Positions 52,383 through 59,660 of a stretch of 64,000 nucleotides of DNA are shown here, piece by piece. The DNA is from a virus. Each line of letters opens with the position of its first letter. Position 1 is the stretch's first letter. The notes under the pieces were generated by a model. It worked only from the letters and a program-made list of their open reading frames with translations, was not told where the DNA came from and searched no databases. Made by a program: the position numbers and the translations under genes. The stretch covers positions 64,001-128,000 of the IMG/VR virus record IMGVR_UViG_3300024503_000485; one strand, 5' to 3'.

Positions 52383-52766
52383 TTAAACTGCTGTTAGAAC
52401 AATATAATCTGCAGATGAATCAGACTCTAAGTACCATGTATAACGATTGCCGCTAAAGTCTGTAAAAATACGCTTAGTAATTTTTGCGCAATTTACTAGG
52501 TTAGCATCTAACATTCCAGATGTTGAACCAGTGATTTGCATTTCACCGCCTGCACTTGGTGTTCCGTTTGTTAAAACACAAGTATAGATAGTTGTTGGGG
52601 AACCTCTTCTAGCAACAACAAAAGTTTTTGCACCACGTTGTTTAATGATGATTCCGTCTGTTCTTAATGAGCTACCGTCATGAAATTTTACGGTAATACC
52701 AGTATCGCTAACTGGTGTGTTAATTACGTCAGTACCTCTGACATCTTTTCTTAATGGACGTCCCAT
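52383..52766 (-). CDS. Small conserved virion protein, 127 aa (MGRPLRK type)
   Basis: Begins MGRPLRKDVRGTDV. The core GIIIKQRGAKTFVVARRGSPTTIYTCVL ends in a beta pair (FTDFSGNRYTWYLE). I associate MGRPL-starting small proteins beside the capsid genes with marine T4-like phages; the role is unassigned, perhaps a head decoration or abundant structural protein. It has a perfect AGGAG and a 62-nt leader carrying a hairpin, consistent with strong late expression. Confidence 0.83.
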   Translation of the reverse strand: MGRPLRKDVRGTDVINTPVSDTGITVKFHDGSSLRTDGIIIKQRGAKTFVVARRGSPTTIYTCVLTNGTPSAGGEMQITGSTSGMLDANLVNCAKITKRIFTDFSGNRYTWYLESDSSADYIVLTAV

Positions 52767-52800
52767 TTGTTTTCTCCTTTGAATGACGTTCTGGGTCTAC

Positions 52801-52814
52801 GCGGTGGGTACCGC
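52801..52814 (-). promoter_or_regulatory. 5'-UTR hairpin before the 127-aa gene
   Basis: Stem GCGGT/ACCGC with a 4-nt loop in the predicted late leader, 35 nt before ATG 52766. Confidence 0.45.
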
Positions 52815-52833
52815 ATAAATCATTACGATACTT

Positions 52834-52841
52834 TATTTATC
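52834..52841 (-). promoter_or_regulatory. T4-type late promoter, GATAAATA
   Basis: Overlaps the stop of the 88-residue gene. Predicted +1 near 52828. It drives 52766 to 50471. Confidence 0.7.
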
Positions 52842-53106
52842 AGCGACCAAGTAATGCCATTAGCTCTAATTTTTCTACTAATTCGATTACTCTGTTAATT
52901 TCGTCTATTTCTGCTTGCGCTCTTTCTAAATATTGTCTTTGATGCGTTTGTCTATAGTGTACTCCAGCAATTGCAAAATTTTGTATGTGATTTTCTATAA
53001 TTTGTTCGATTCGATTAACATCATGAGTAAACATAGGAAAACGACTACGCCATGCTTGAATATGCTTGCGTAGTAAAGAAAAATCTTTTTCTCCTTCAAT
53101 TCGCAT
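52840..53106 (-). CDS. Small helical protein, 88 aa
   Basis: Entirely helical: FSLLRKHIQAWRSRFPMFTHDVNRIEQIIENH and RQYLERAQAEIDEINRVIELVEKLELMALLG. An ATG start at 53106 is chosen over an upstream TTG that lies inside the gp23 terminator, because a late promoter box sits exactly 5 nt before this ATG. Monocistronic, between gp23 and fibre genes. Function unknown. Confidence 0.8.
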   Translation of the reverse strand: MRIEGEKDFSLLRKHIQAWRSRFPMFTHDVNRIEQIIENHIQNFAIAGVHYRQTHQRQYLERAQAEIDEINRVIELVEKLELMALLGR

Positions 53107-53111
53107 ACCAA

Positions 53112-53119
53112 TATTTAAG
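53112..53119 (-). promoter_or_regulatory. T4-type late promoter, CTTAAATA
   Basis: It ends 5 nt (TTGGT on the minus strand) before ATG 53106. Lies just after the gp23 terminator. Confidence 0.6.
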
Positions 53120-53125
53120 TCAAAC

Positions 53126-53149
53126 AAAAAGCCCCTTGCGGGGCTTTTT
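53126..53149 (-). terminator. Rho-independent terminator after gp23
   Basis: Stem AAAAAGCCCC/GGGGCTTTTT (53126-53135 with 53140-53149), tetraloop TTGC. A second small inverted repeat AATTTC/GAAATT (53151-53168) lies between it and the gp23 stop. Confidence 0.9.
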
Positions 53150-53174
53150 GAATTTCGCTTATGAAATTTACTAA

Positions 53175-54344
53175 TTAAGCAAACTTCAAGTTAGCTGTTG
53201 TAACAGCAACTTTAGCTAGGTAGTCAGCTGCATTACCTAGAGAAGAAGCTGTGTTAGTTAGTTCTACATAACCATAACGTGTCATGAAGCTAACTACTGG
53301 TTCAAATGTTGATGGATCCAATACAACACCGCTGCTCATCAATGGAATGTATGGGCAGTAGAATGCTGGAGCATCAGATTCGCTAGAACCTTTGTAACCA
53401 ATTAGAACGTCATCGCTTGTAGCGTATGTGTTAACAAACACTCTCATTGCGCCGTTCAATGTACCAACAAACTTAGTGTTTGTAGGTGCTTCGAATGTAC
53501 CTTCTGTTGTTCTTGCGAAAGCAGAAGTTGTAGCACTTTGTAGAAGTGTCAATGTTGTTGGGCTAACAACTGCATAGTTACCAGCACCACGACGTGTACG
53601 CTGAGCGATTAGGTTAGAAGCACGGTTGATTTGAACAGCTAGAGCAGCGTGTTCGTCACCAACGAATGTAGCAGTACCAGAAACGCTGTTTTGATCGTAT
53701 GTTAATACGGTACCAGCTAGGCTGTTTAAGCTACCAATAACTTCTTGATCAATCTCAGCAGTAATTTCTTGTGCCAATGCGGCCATGATTTCTGCTTCGA
53801 TATCAATACCTTGTTGAGCTTGTGCATCTTGTGCAGCTTCGAAAGTCCAGCGAGCTGATAACTTACGAGTTTTAGCTTCAACGGTTTGTTTCAAGATTTG
53901 AATGCTTAGTCTGTTACCAGCTACGCCTTCAAGAGCTGCTGTAGAAGCTGCCTTGTCGTTAGCTGCACCAGAATAGCCTTCAGCAATCTTGAATGGGCTT
54001 AGTGCTTCGTCACCGGCTGTAATATCAGTACCACTTGTGCTGTTAAAGCTATCTGCATAGCGAACACGCAATGTGTGGATCTGACCAACTGGTCCAGTCA
54101 TAGGCTGTACGCCTACCAACTCGTTAGCAATAACGGTTGGCATAACACGTCTGATTACTGGAAGAATGACGCGATTTAGTGTTGCAACGTTACCGGCGGA
54201 AGTAGCACCAGCTGTAGCACTTTCTGCTAGATACTTGCGAGTATTTTCTAGAGTAGTTGCCATAACGGTACGCTTGTTACCTTGTAGGCCTTCTAATAGT
54301 GCCTCTTTGGTTTCCGACCAGCGTGACTCGAGTAGTTGTGACAT
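53175..54344 (-). CDS. 23: Major capsid protein, gp23-like
   Basis: 389 residues (T4 gp23 is 521). The N-terminal delta segment contains TRKYLAESATAG (about 35-46), where cleavage after LAE by gp21 is expected. The mature HK97-fold body includes ILPVIRRVMPTVIANELVGVQPMTGPVGQIHTLRVRY, the usual gp23 N-terminal region. SARWTFEAAQDAQAQQGIDIEAEIMAALAQEI and the C-terminal YCPYIPLMSS, PVVSFMTRYGYVE follow. AAGGAGA Shine-Dalgarno 6 nt before ATG. Last gene of the head operon, immediately followed by a strong terminator. The shorter length suggests loss of the T4 insertion domain. Confidence 0.97.
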   Translation of the reverse strand: MSQLLESRWSETKEALLEGLQGNKRTVMATTLENTRKYLAESATAGATSAGNVATLNRVILPVIRRVMPTVIANELVGVQPMTGPVGQIHTLRVRYADSFNSTSGTDITAGDEALSPFKIAEGYSGAANDKAASTAALEGVAGNRLSIQILKQTVEAKTRKLSARWTFEAAQDAQAQQGIDIEAEIMAALAQEITAEIDQEVIGSLNSLAGTVLTYDQNSVSGTATFVGDEHAALAVQINRASNLIAQRTRRGAGNYAVVSPTTLTLLQSATTSAFARTTEGTFEAPTNTKFVGTLNGAMRVFVNTYATSDDVLIGYKGSSESDAPAFYCPYIPLMSSGVVLDPSTFEPVVSFMTRYGYVELTNTASSLGNAADYLAKVAVTTANLKFA

Positions 54345-54354
54345 ATAGTTCTCC

Positions 54355-55452
54355 TTAAACTTTTAGTCCCGCAAGCCTGCGGATGTCAAATATTTCAGCG
54401 GTTTTCTCTTCGCTTCCGCTGATTGATTGTGCCTTTTCTTTATTGCCTGTAACTTCTTTAGCCTCTGTGAGTGCTTTCTTCGCCGGTGCTCCACCATCCA
54501 TAACGGCTGGTAGATACTTGTCGAAAGCTCCATGTAATTTCTCAGTTTGAACTGATTCTAGTAGTTCGCGCATAACTTCTCGCTTATCACCTGATAATGG
54601 GCCAAGCAATTCGCTCATAACGTCCTTGCGTTTAGCTTCATTAACGATTTTAGCAATTTGTGCTTCTTTGCTCTCTACTAGTTTTTGTGATTCTGCAACA
54701 ACTTTAGCTGCTTCTTCAACTTCTTTAGTTTTTTGTTCAACAACTTTTAGAAGTTTAGCTGTCTCTGATTTCTCATTGAGATAGCTCGTTGCAAATTCGC
54801 TAGCAAAACTTTCAAAAATTCTGCGACCAAAGTCATTCTTGCGGGCTGCTTCGATGTCTTCACGTAACTGAGTCATTTCAGAACGTAGGCCTTTGCTTAC
54901 GGTTTCTTCAATGATTTTAGCTGAACGTGCAATAAATTCCTTGCGAACTTGTTCAAACTTAGCCTTGCTTTCGCGGACTAGTTTAACTTTAGTTTCTGCA
55001 AGATCTTTCTTATCTTGATGGAATTCTGCAATTTCCTTTGCTAGAGCATCAACGATAAATGATTCTAATTTAGAGACATTTTCTGCAACTGACTTGCGAT
55101 CTGCGTGTAGTTCTGACACTTCCTTTTGTAGATTGTTAAAAATAAATGACTCAAATGCTTTCGCATCAGTAGTCATTTTCTTAACGTACTTGGCTTTAGC
55201 TTCAATCAATCCTTGACGATCTTCTGCAAGTTCTGATAACTCAGCTTGTAAACGATCAACTAACATCGATTCAACGGCTTCAACCATTGCGGACTTGTCA
55301 TGCTCATATTTTTGAGCAAACTCTTCACGTAGTGCAGCAGTGACTTGTTCACGGTTTTCTTGAATTCTGCTATCCCAAGCAGCTTCAATTTCCGATTTAA
55401 TTTCTTCGGAAATCACATTGTTCTCAAACAATTGTTTTACGATATCTAGCAT
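54355..55452 (-). CDS. 22: Prohead scaffolding protein, gp22-like
   Basis: The 365 residues are almost wholly coiled coil and very rich in Glu, Lys, Ala. Three or more spaced units of the form LxxExxELxxDRxxLxExxxK occur between about 75 and 160, a repeat that should pack the core. The position between gp21 and gp23 is the T4 order 21-22-23. T4 gp22 is 269 residues. It is degraded by gp21 during maturation in T4. AGGAG Shine-Dalgarno. Confidence 0.9.
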   Translation of the reverse strand: MLDIVKQLFENNVISEEIKSEIEAAWDSRIQENREQVTAALREEFAQKYEHDKSAMVEAVESMLVDRLQAELSELAEDRQGLIEAKAKYVKKMTTDAKAFESFIFNNLQKEVSELHADRKSVAENVSKLESFIVDALAKEIAEFHQDKKDLAETKVKLVRESKAKFEQVRKEFIARSAKIIEETVSKGLRSEMTQLREDIEAARKNDFGRRIFESFASEFATSYLNEKSETAKLLKVVEQKTKEVEEAAKVVAESQKLVESKEAQIAKIVNEAKRKDVMSELLGPLSGDKREVMRELLESVQTEKLHGAFDKYLPAVMDGGAPAKKALTEAKEVTGNKEKAQSISGSEEKTAEIFDIRRLAGLKV

Positions 55453-55468
55453 GTGATTCTCCTACTGG

Positions 55469-56095
55469 TTATTTGAGCCTTGCGATTATTCGCTTTAGGC
55501 TCTCTGCTAAGTATTTCTGTGCCTTTGGGTCGCCTTTAACTTCTTGTGCTATTCTATAAGCCTGATATCCACCTGTATTGTTCATCAAGTGTTCATAAAC
55601 TGGTGTTGGATAAGCGCCTGGTGCGCTTGGTTGTGCTACTACATCAACCGTAATAATTTCAAATCCTTGAACGTTTCCGCTGTTATCAACTTCTCCAGAT
55701 CCACGACTTGAAACTCCAAGTTTAACTCCCGACTCCAACATAGTCTTAACTAATTGACCCATTGGAGTAGGAAGAATTTTTAGTTTTCCGTAGCCGTTAG
55801 GGCCGTCCATCCACATTTTAGTAATCATGTGTGATACACGGTCGAGGTTGATACGTAAATCCTGAGGATGATCAACTTCCCCTAGCACGGAGTATCCGCC
55901 AGAGATTTGTTCGTTGAGCGTCTTGACAGCCCTGCCAATTTCTTGAGAAGAATAAACACGCTGATTTGCATTTCGGATATCGCCCTGGATGCAAATCCCG
56001 TTTAGGAAGAGCGACTTTTTGTCGCCCTCACCTTCGCTCTCTAAGACAATCTTAGCCTGGTCAAAACTCAGATGTTCTGCTAAGGTAGTTTTCAC
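55469..56095 (-). CDS. 21: Prohead protease, gp21-like
   Basis: Serine protease of the herpesvirus assemblin/T4 gp21 clan, which trims scaffold and capsid. Catalytic His76 in LGEVDHPQD and Ser129 or Ser130 in LGVSSRGSGEV are visible. VDVVAQPSAPGAY is the late conserved strand. At 208 residues it is similar to T4 gp21 (212). The C-terminus contains QKYLAESLKRI, the same YLAES found at the cleavage region of gp23, suggesting self-trimming. It begins with GTG at 56095, preceded by GAGGA. Confidence 0.95.
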   Translation of the reverse strand: MKTTLAEHLSFDQAKIVLESEGEGDKKSLFLNGICIQGDIRNANQRVYSSQEIGRAVKTLNEQISGGYSVLGEVDHPQDLRINLDRVSHMITKMWMDGPNGYGKLKILPTPMGQLVKTMLESGVKLGVSSRGSGEVDNSGNVQGFEIITVDVVAQPSAPGAYPTPVYEHLMNNTGGYQAYRIAQEVKGDPKAQKYLAESLKRIIARLK

Positions 56096-56109
56096 CTATT
56101 TGTCCTCAA

Positions 56110-57000
56110 TTATCTACGACCACGGAAAAGGCTTTGCTTGTTATCGGCGCTTTCGCCGGAACCTTTTTTCTCAGCACCATGACCTGGTTCTTTTGATTTG
56201 AAACCAGTTTTACCAGCGTTACCGCCTGGTACATTCACGTTGCCTTTAGCATCTGGATTGTCGCTTACCTTACCTTTTTCAAGACCATTGCCTTTTAATG
56301 CGCCTTGGTTAGCGTAAGTAGCTGCATCTTCTTTAGAAGAAAGGATGTTAGCAGTTGTACCGCCCATATCATTCTTCATGTTGTCGATTGTAGACTTTGT
56401 GTTGTCAGATTTTTCAGCAGCACCTTTCTTTTCAGCACCGTGACCTGCTGGAACTTTTTCTACATATTCACGAACGGTTTCTAAATCAAAACCTTCTTCT
56501 TCAGGCATATCGTCACTGCCTTCTTCGTCACCAAACTCGCCTTGGGCTTCTTCTTCGCCTTTTAGCTGCGCAAATTTAGCTTGTAGTTCGTCAACAATAG
56601 ACTCTAAATCTTGCATAATTTCTTCTTCAGATTGCTCGCCGCCTTCTTCGTCACCCATTTCTAGGTCACCTTCTAGGTCGTCTGTTGGATCACCGCCCAT
56701 TTCAGGCTCGTCGCCACCTTCAAAAGCAACATCTTCGAAGTTTTCATCTAGATCATCTTCGTCGCTATCTTCTTCGGAAGCTTCGTCAACTTTGTCTTCT
56801 TCTGCATCATCATCTTGTGCAGCTTCGTCCATGTCTTCGTCTTCTTTATCTTCTTCTTCTGCGATTTCAGATTCAATTAAATTTTCGTAGATTTCGCGTG
56901 ATGCTTGTACTACGTATTCGTGGAAAAGCTCATCAGCTTTTGCTTGATCGTCGTTAACCAAATGCTCTAGCATTTGGCTTAATAAATTCTTATCTGCCAT
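56110..57000 (-). CDS. Acidic prohead core protein
   Basis: 296 residues: an N-terminal helix (LLSQMLEHLVNDDQAKADELFHEYVVQASREIYENLI), then about 100 residues dominated by Glu and Asp, a short helix (EIMQDLESIVDELQAKFAQL), and a Gly/Lys/Asn-rich tail with two copies of GHGAEKKG. It holds the place of T4 gp67/gp68 between portal and protease and has the same acidic core character, so a core scaffold role is likely. The repeat GHGAEKKG may be a packaging or cleavage linker. AAGGAGA Shine-Dalgarno, predicted 33-nt leader. Confidence 0.82.
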   Translation of the reverse strand: MADKNLLSQMLEHLVNDDQAKADELFHEYVVQASREIYENLIESEIAEEEDKEDEDMDEAAQDDDAEEDKVDEASEEDSDEDDLDENFEDVAFEGGDEPEMGGDPTDDLEGDLEMGDEEGGEQSEEEIMQDLESIVDELQAKFAQLKGEEEAQGEFGDEEGSDDMPEEEGFDLETVREYVEKVPAGHGAEKKGAAEKSDNTKSTIDNMKNDMGGTTANILSSKEDAATYANQGALKGNGLEKGKVSDNPDAKGNVNVPGGNAGKTGFKSKEPGHGAEKKGSGESADNKQSLFRGRR

Positions 57001-57038
57001 GTTAAATTCTCCTTCAAGGTATGGTTAGGCTGTGTTTT

Positions 57039-57046
57039 TATTTACT
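57039..57046 (-). promoter_or_regulatory. T4-type late promoter, AGTAAATA, for head operon
   Basis: Predicted +1 near 57033, with a leader carrying AAGGAGA before ATG 57000. It drives core protein, gp21, gp22 and gp23. Confidence 0.65.
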
Positions 57047-57066
57047 GCGTAGATTAAAAAAAGGGG

Positions 57067-57765
57067 TTAAATGACGTTTTTTTGATTCGTTTGGTCAGAA
57101 TATATAGTTCCGGGGAACTTTTTTTCAAATTCTTCAAAACTTATATGTTTTAAATTTGGTAATGTAGGGCCAAGTTTTTCTGGAATAAATGATCCCGATT
57201 CTACTACTCTGTAAAACTGATTACCTCTCCAATCTCTAATCGTTTTTTCTGTTTGACTTAGCCAATTACCGTGGTAAGTGGGCGGTTCAAAACTCTTTTT
57301 ATAGTTATATGTATCGGCATAAACATTGTTAAATTTACCTTCTATGCCTTCATAATCAAATCCAAAAATATATATGTCTTTGTGGCCGCAATCGCAAGCA
57401 AAATAAAGAGCTGTTGGACCGCTACTCCATCCCCTATGCGGATGGAAAAAGTTAACTCCGGACTTAGTATTAACTCCTTTGTTTGGATTTGTCCATACAG
57501 AATGTGTTCTGTGATACCCGCTGGCTATAATTTCGTTGACCATTTTTACGTCAACTGCAATTAAAAAATCGGGTTCAAATTCTCTGTAAAGTGCGTTACA
57601 ACCAAATGTAGTGCCGTATTCTGGCAGGGCAGCATGATTTAATCTTAGTCTGCTACGCCCATTACCAAGTACGAAAGCTGGTTCATTCCGCGGGTTGCTG
57701 TGCTTCAACTGGAGTACCGTACATCTGTTGTATAAACGAACGCTCTGATTGTTCTTCCATTTCAT
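57067..57765 (-). CDS. CstII/MptE-like Rossmann protein in the head cluster
   Basis: Up to 232 residues. Starting near residue 30: PAFVLGNGRSRLRLNHAALPEYGTTFGCNALYREFEPDFLIAVD. This is the glycine-rich N-G-x-S nucleotide loop, the T-x-G-x-N strand and the PDFxxxxD strand of the DUF115/MptE and GT42 sialyltransferase group. Later IYIFGFDYEG fits the GFDY signature of the same group. A sugar-nucleotide-dependent transferase is possible but unproven. The start is uncertain: ATG 57765 lies 83 nt inside the upstream gene, and an in-frame TTG at 57708 is an alternative. It is inserted between portal and core genes, an odd place for an enzyme. Confidence 0.72.
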   Translation of the reverse strand: MKWKNNQSVRLYNRCTVLQLKHSNPRNEPAFVLGNGRSRLRLNHAALPEYGTTFGCNALYREFEPDFLIAVDVKMVNEIIASGYHRTHSVWTNPNKGVNTKSGVNFFHPHRGWSSGPTALYFACDCGHKDIYIFGFDYEGIEGKFNNVYADTYNYKKSFEPPTYHGNWLSQTEKTIRDWRGNQFYRVVESGSFIPEKLGPTLPNLKHISFEEFEKKFPGTIYSDQTNQKNVI

Positions 57766-57931
57766 GAGCTTCGCTTTGTTGGCGCAGTTGGTTGATTTGT
57801 CGTAAAGTTAATCGAATTTTACGAGTATCTGATTTTTTTAAGACAGAACTATCTCTGGAAGCGTCATATCTTTGATCGTTTCCAAAGTCGTTTGTATTGT
57901 CGTTAAAATAGAAAAATTCACGTAGAAGCAT
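57683..57931 (-). CDS. Small conserved head-core-like protein, 82 aa
   Basis: LLREFFYFND, then RDSSVLKKSDTRKIRLTLRQINQLRQQSEAHEMEEQSERSFIQQMYG. Helical, basic then acidic. A protein of this type is conserved immediately after the portal gene in marine T4-like phages and occupies the T4 gp67 position. ATG 57931 is 5 nt below a late promoter with no good Shine-Dalgarno. Its 3' end overlaps the CstII-like frame. Confidence 0.82.
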   Translation of the reverse strand: MLLREFFYFNDNTNDFGNDQRYDASRDSSVLKKSDTRKIRLTLRQINQLRQQSEAHEMEEQSERSFIQQMYGTPVEAQQPAE

Positions 57932-57936
57932 AATAA

Positions 57937-57944
57937 TATTTACC
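57937..57944 (-). promoter_or_regulatory. T4-type late promoter, GGTAAATA
   Basis: It lies 5 nt before ATG 57931 and directly after the portal stop codon. Confidence 0.65.
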
Positions 57945-57948
57945 TAAG

Positions 57949-59646
57949 TTAGGCTGCTGGAGCAGCTTCAGGTTCAGCCCCTGGTTCAGCTGCTTGTGCT
58001 GCTAAATCGTCGGGTGCTTCTGCGTCTTGTCCACCCGCTTCTGCCGCCATACCTCCCGGTGTTACGCCAGCCGATCTTAAGTCTCCAGCAGCATCATCCG
58101 TAGGTGTTAGGTTAGAACCATTTTCTTCGCGCCATAATGATTCATTTTCTTTAATTTCTTCTTCAGTTAATCCTAAGAAGCGTTTTAGTGCAAAACGTTT
58201 GCTTAGATGAGGAATTTGTGAAACTTGTGAATATGTTGCTGCTCTTGCTGTGTCAAGTTCTGATTGACGATAAGCAGCAAAGTTTTGTGGAGTATTAAAT
58301 TTTAATTCAAATAAACTATTGTCAATGTTTACGCCCTGCGCAGCCATCCAAAGTTTAAATTCAACATCAAATGTTTGCGCTATCATTGATTGTAAACGTT
58401 TGCAATATTCATTAAATCGTAATTCTTGAATATATGCCGTTCCAACTTTTCCGTCGGCAATAGTATTACTTGCTTCTTCAATACCTGTTGGCAAGTATGC
58501 TGCTGGTATTCTTAAAGCACGGAAAAGTTTGTTTGTAAAGAATCGTAAATCTGTAATTTCACCTAGATTAGTACCACCCGGTAGTGTTTCAACTTTAGAA
58601 CCACGACCTTCAGCAGTTTGTGGGAAGAAGTAATCTTCGTTTACACTTAGTGGATTATAACTAGCGTCAACTAAATTATTGCCACCACCGCTGGCGCTAG
58701 GAATACGTCTTTGTTGGATTTCGTTTTTAACACGTTCAACAAAGCTCATAGCCATGTGTGCTGGCATATTTCCAACGTCTACATAGAAAATACGTCTTTC
58801 TGGAGCACGTTGTATACGATAGATAATAATAGCATCTTCAAGCAATTCTTTTTGCTTGTAGACTTTGAATACAGATTCTAAAATTGAATTGCCAAAAGGA
58901 TAATTGTTGTCTAATCCTTCGCTTAAACTAATATGCACAACATTTTTTGCATCAACCGTTATTTCGTTTACTTGATTGTGAAATCTAGTGCCAGGAGGTC
59001 TTGCTGCATCCCCAACAAATCCTCTACCAAATCCACCGCCCGATACGGTATAACTACCAGTACCACTAGGTTGTGTATTTGATGTAGCATGAGGAGTTGT
59101 TGCAATTAGATTTGCAAAGTTAAAATTAATATCTTTTAAAACATATTGCTCGGGAATTTTTCCTTCGCTTTCGTTAACGATAATTTTTGTAACCTTAGCA
59201 GGATCAACATACAACCATTTTTTAGTTTCTGGATCTCTAACAAAGAAACAATCTCCGTATTTGAAAGAATTTCGAACTATACGAAAAATTCTTGTGTCAA
59301 ATTGATTTTGTTTTGCCCACTTCTGTAGGCTTTCTTTAATTAACTTAACTTCGGTTCCGGTTGGTTTGCCTTTAAATGATAGTTGAAACGCTGTTCCATT
59401 TTCTCTATCTTTTTGTGTACAAAATTCAGCTAAGATATCTAGAGCTGCGTTAACTTCGCTGTCCATATCCATAGTGTCATATTGCATATATCGTTCGACA
59501 CGATTTGGATTACCTGCATATACGTCAGGCAAGAATGATGAATAATTAGTTCTTGCAGGTCCTGGTCGCCCTCTACTGCCAATAGGACTCATTGTTCCTT
59601 GTTGGTTATCGATGTTGACAGGAGTAAAATATTTTTTCCAACTCAT
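57949..59646 (-). CDS. 20: Portal protein, gp20-like
   Basis: Dodecameric portal at one capsid vertex. 565 residues (T4 gp20 524). Typical blocks: RYMQYDTMDMDSEVNAALDILAEF, FKYGDCFFVRDPETKKWLYVDP, NYPFGNSILESVFKVYKQKELLEDAIIIYRIQRAPERRIFYVDVGNMP, VNEDYFFPQTAEGRGSKVETLPGG and LGEITDLRFFTNKLFRALRIPAAYL. The last 50 residues are Ala/Glu/Pro-rich and extra relative to T4. AAGGATC is present but 12 nt from the ATG. Cotranscribed with the tape measure. Confidence 0.97.
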   Translation of the reverse strand: MSWKKYFTPVNIDNQQGTMSPIGSRGRPGPARTNYSSFLPDVYAGNPNRVERYMQYDTMDMDSEVNAALDILAEFCTQKDRENGTAFQLSFKGKPTGTEVKLIKESLQKWAKQNQFDTRIFRIVRNSFKYGDCFFVRDPETKKWLYVDPAKVTKIIVNESEGKIPEQYVLKDINFNFANLIATTPHATSNTQPSGTGSYTVSGGGFGRGFVGDAARPPGTRFHNQVNEITVDAKNVVHISLSEGLDNNYPFGNSILESVFKVYKQKELLEDAIIIYRIQRAPERRIFYVDVGNMPAHMAMSFVERVKNEIQQRRIPSASGGGNNLVDASYNPLSVNEDYFFPQTAEGRGSKVETLPGGTNLGEITDLRFFTNKLFRALRIPAAYLPTGIEEASNTIADGKVGTAYIQELRFNEYCKRLQSMIAQTFDVEFKLWMAAQGVNIDNSLFELKFNTPQNFAAYRQSELDTARAATYSQVSQIPHLSKRFALKRFLGLTEEEIKENESLWREENGSNLTPTDDAAGDLRSAGVTPGGMAAEAGGQDAEAPDDLAAQAAEPGAEPEAAPAA

Positions 59647-59660
59647 TTAATTAATGATCC

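Noticed and set aside
53107-53127. TTG start giving a 95-residue version of the 88-aa gene
   Set aside because: The TTG lies inside the gp23 terminator stem and upstream of the late promoter +1.
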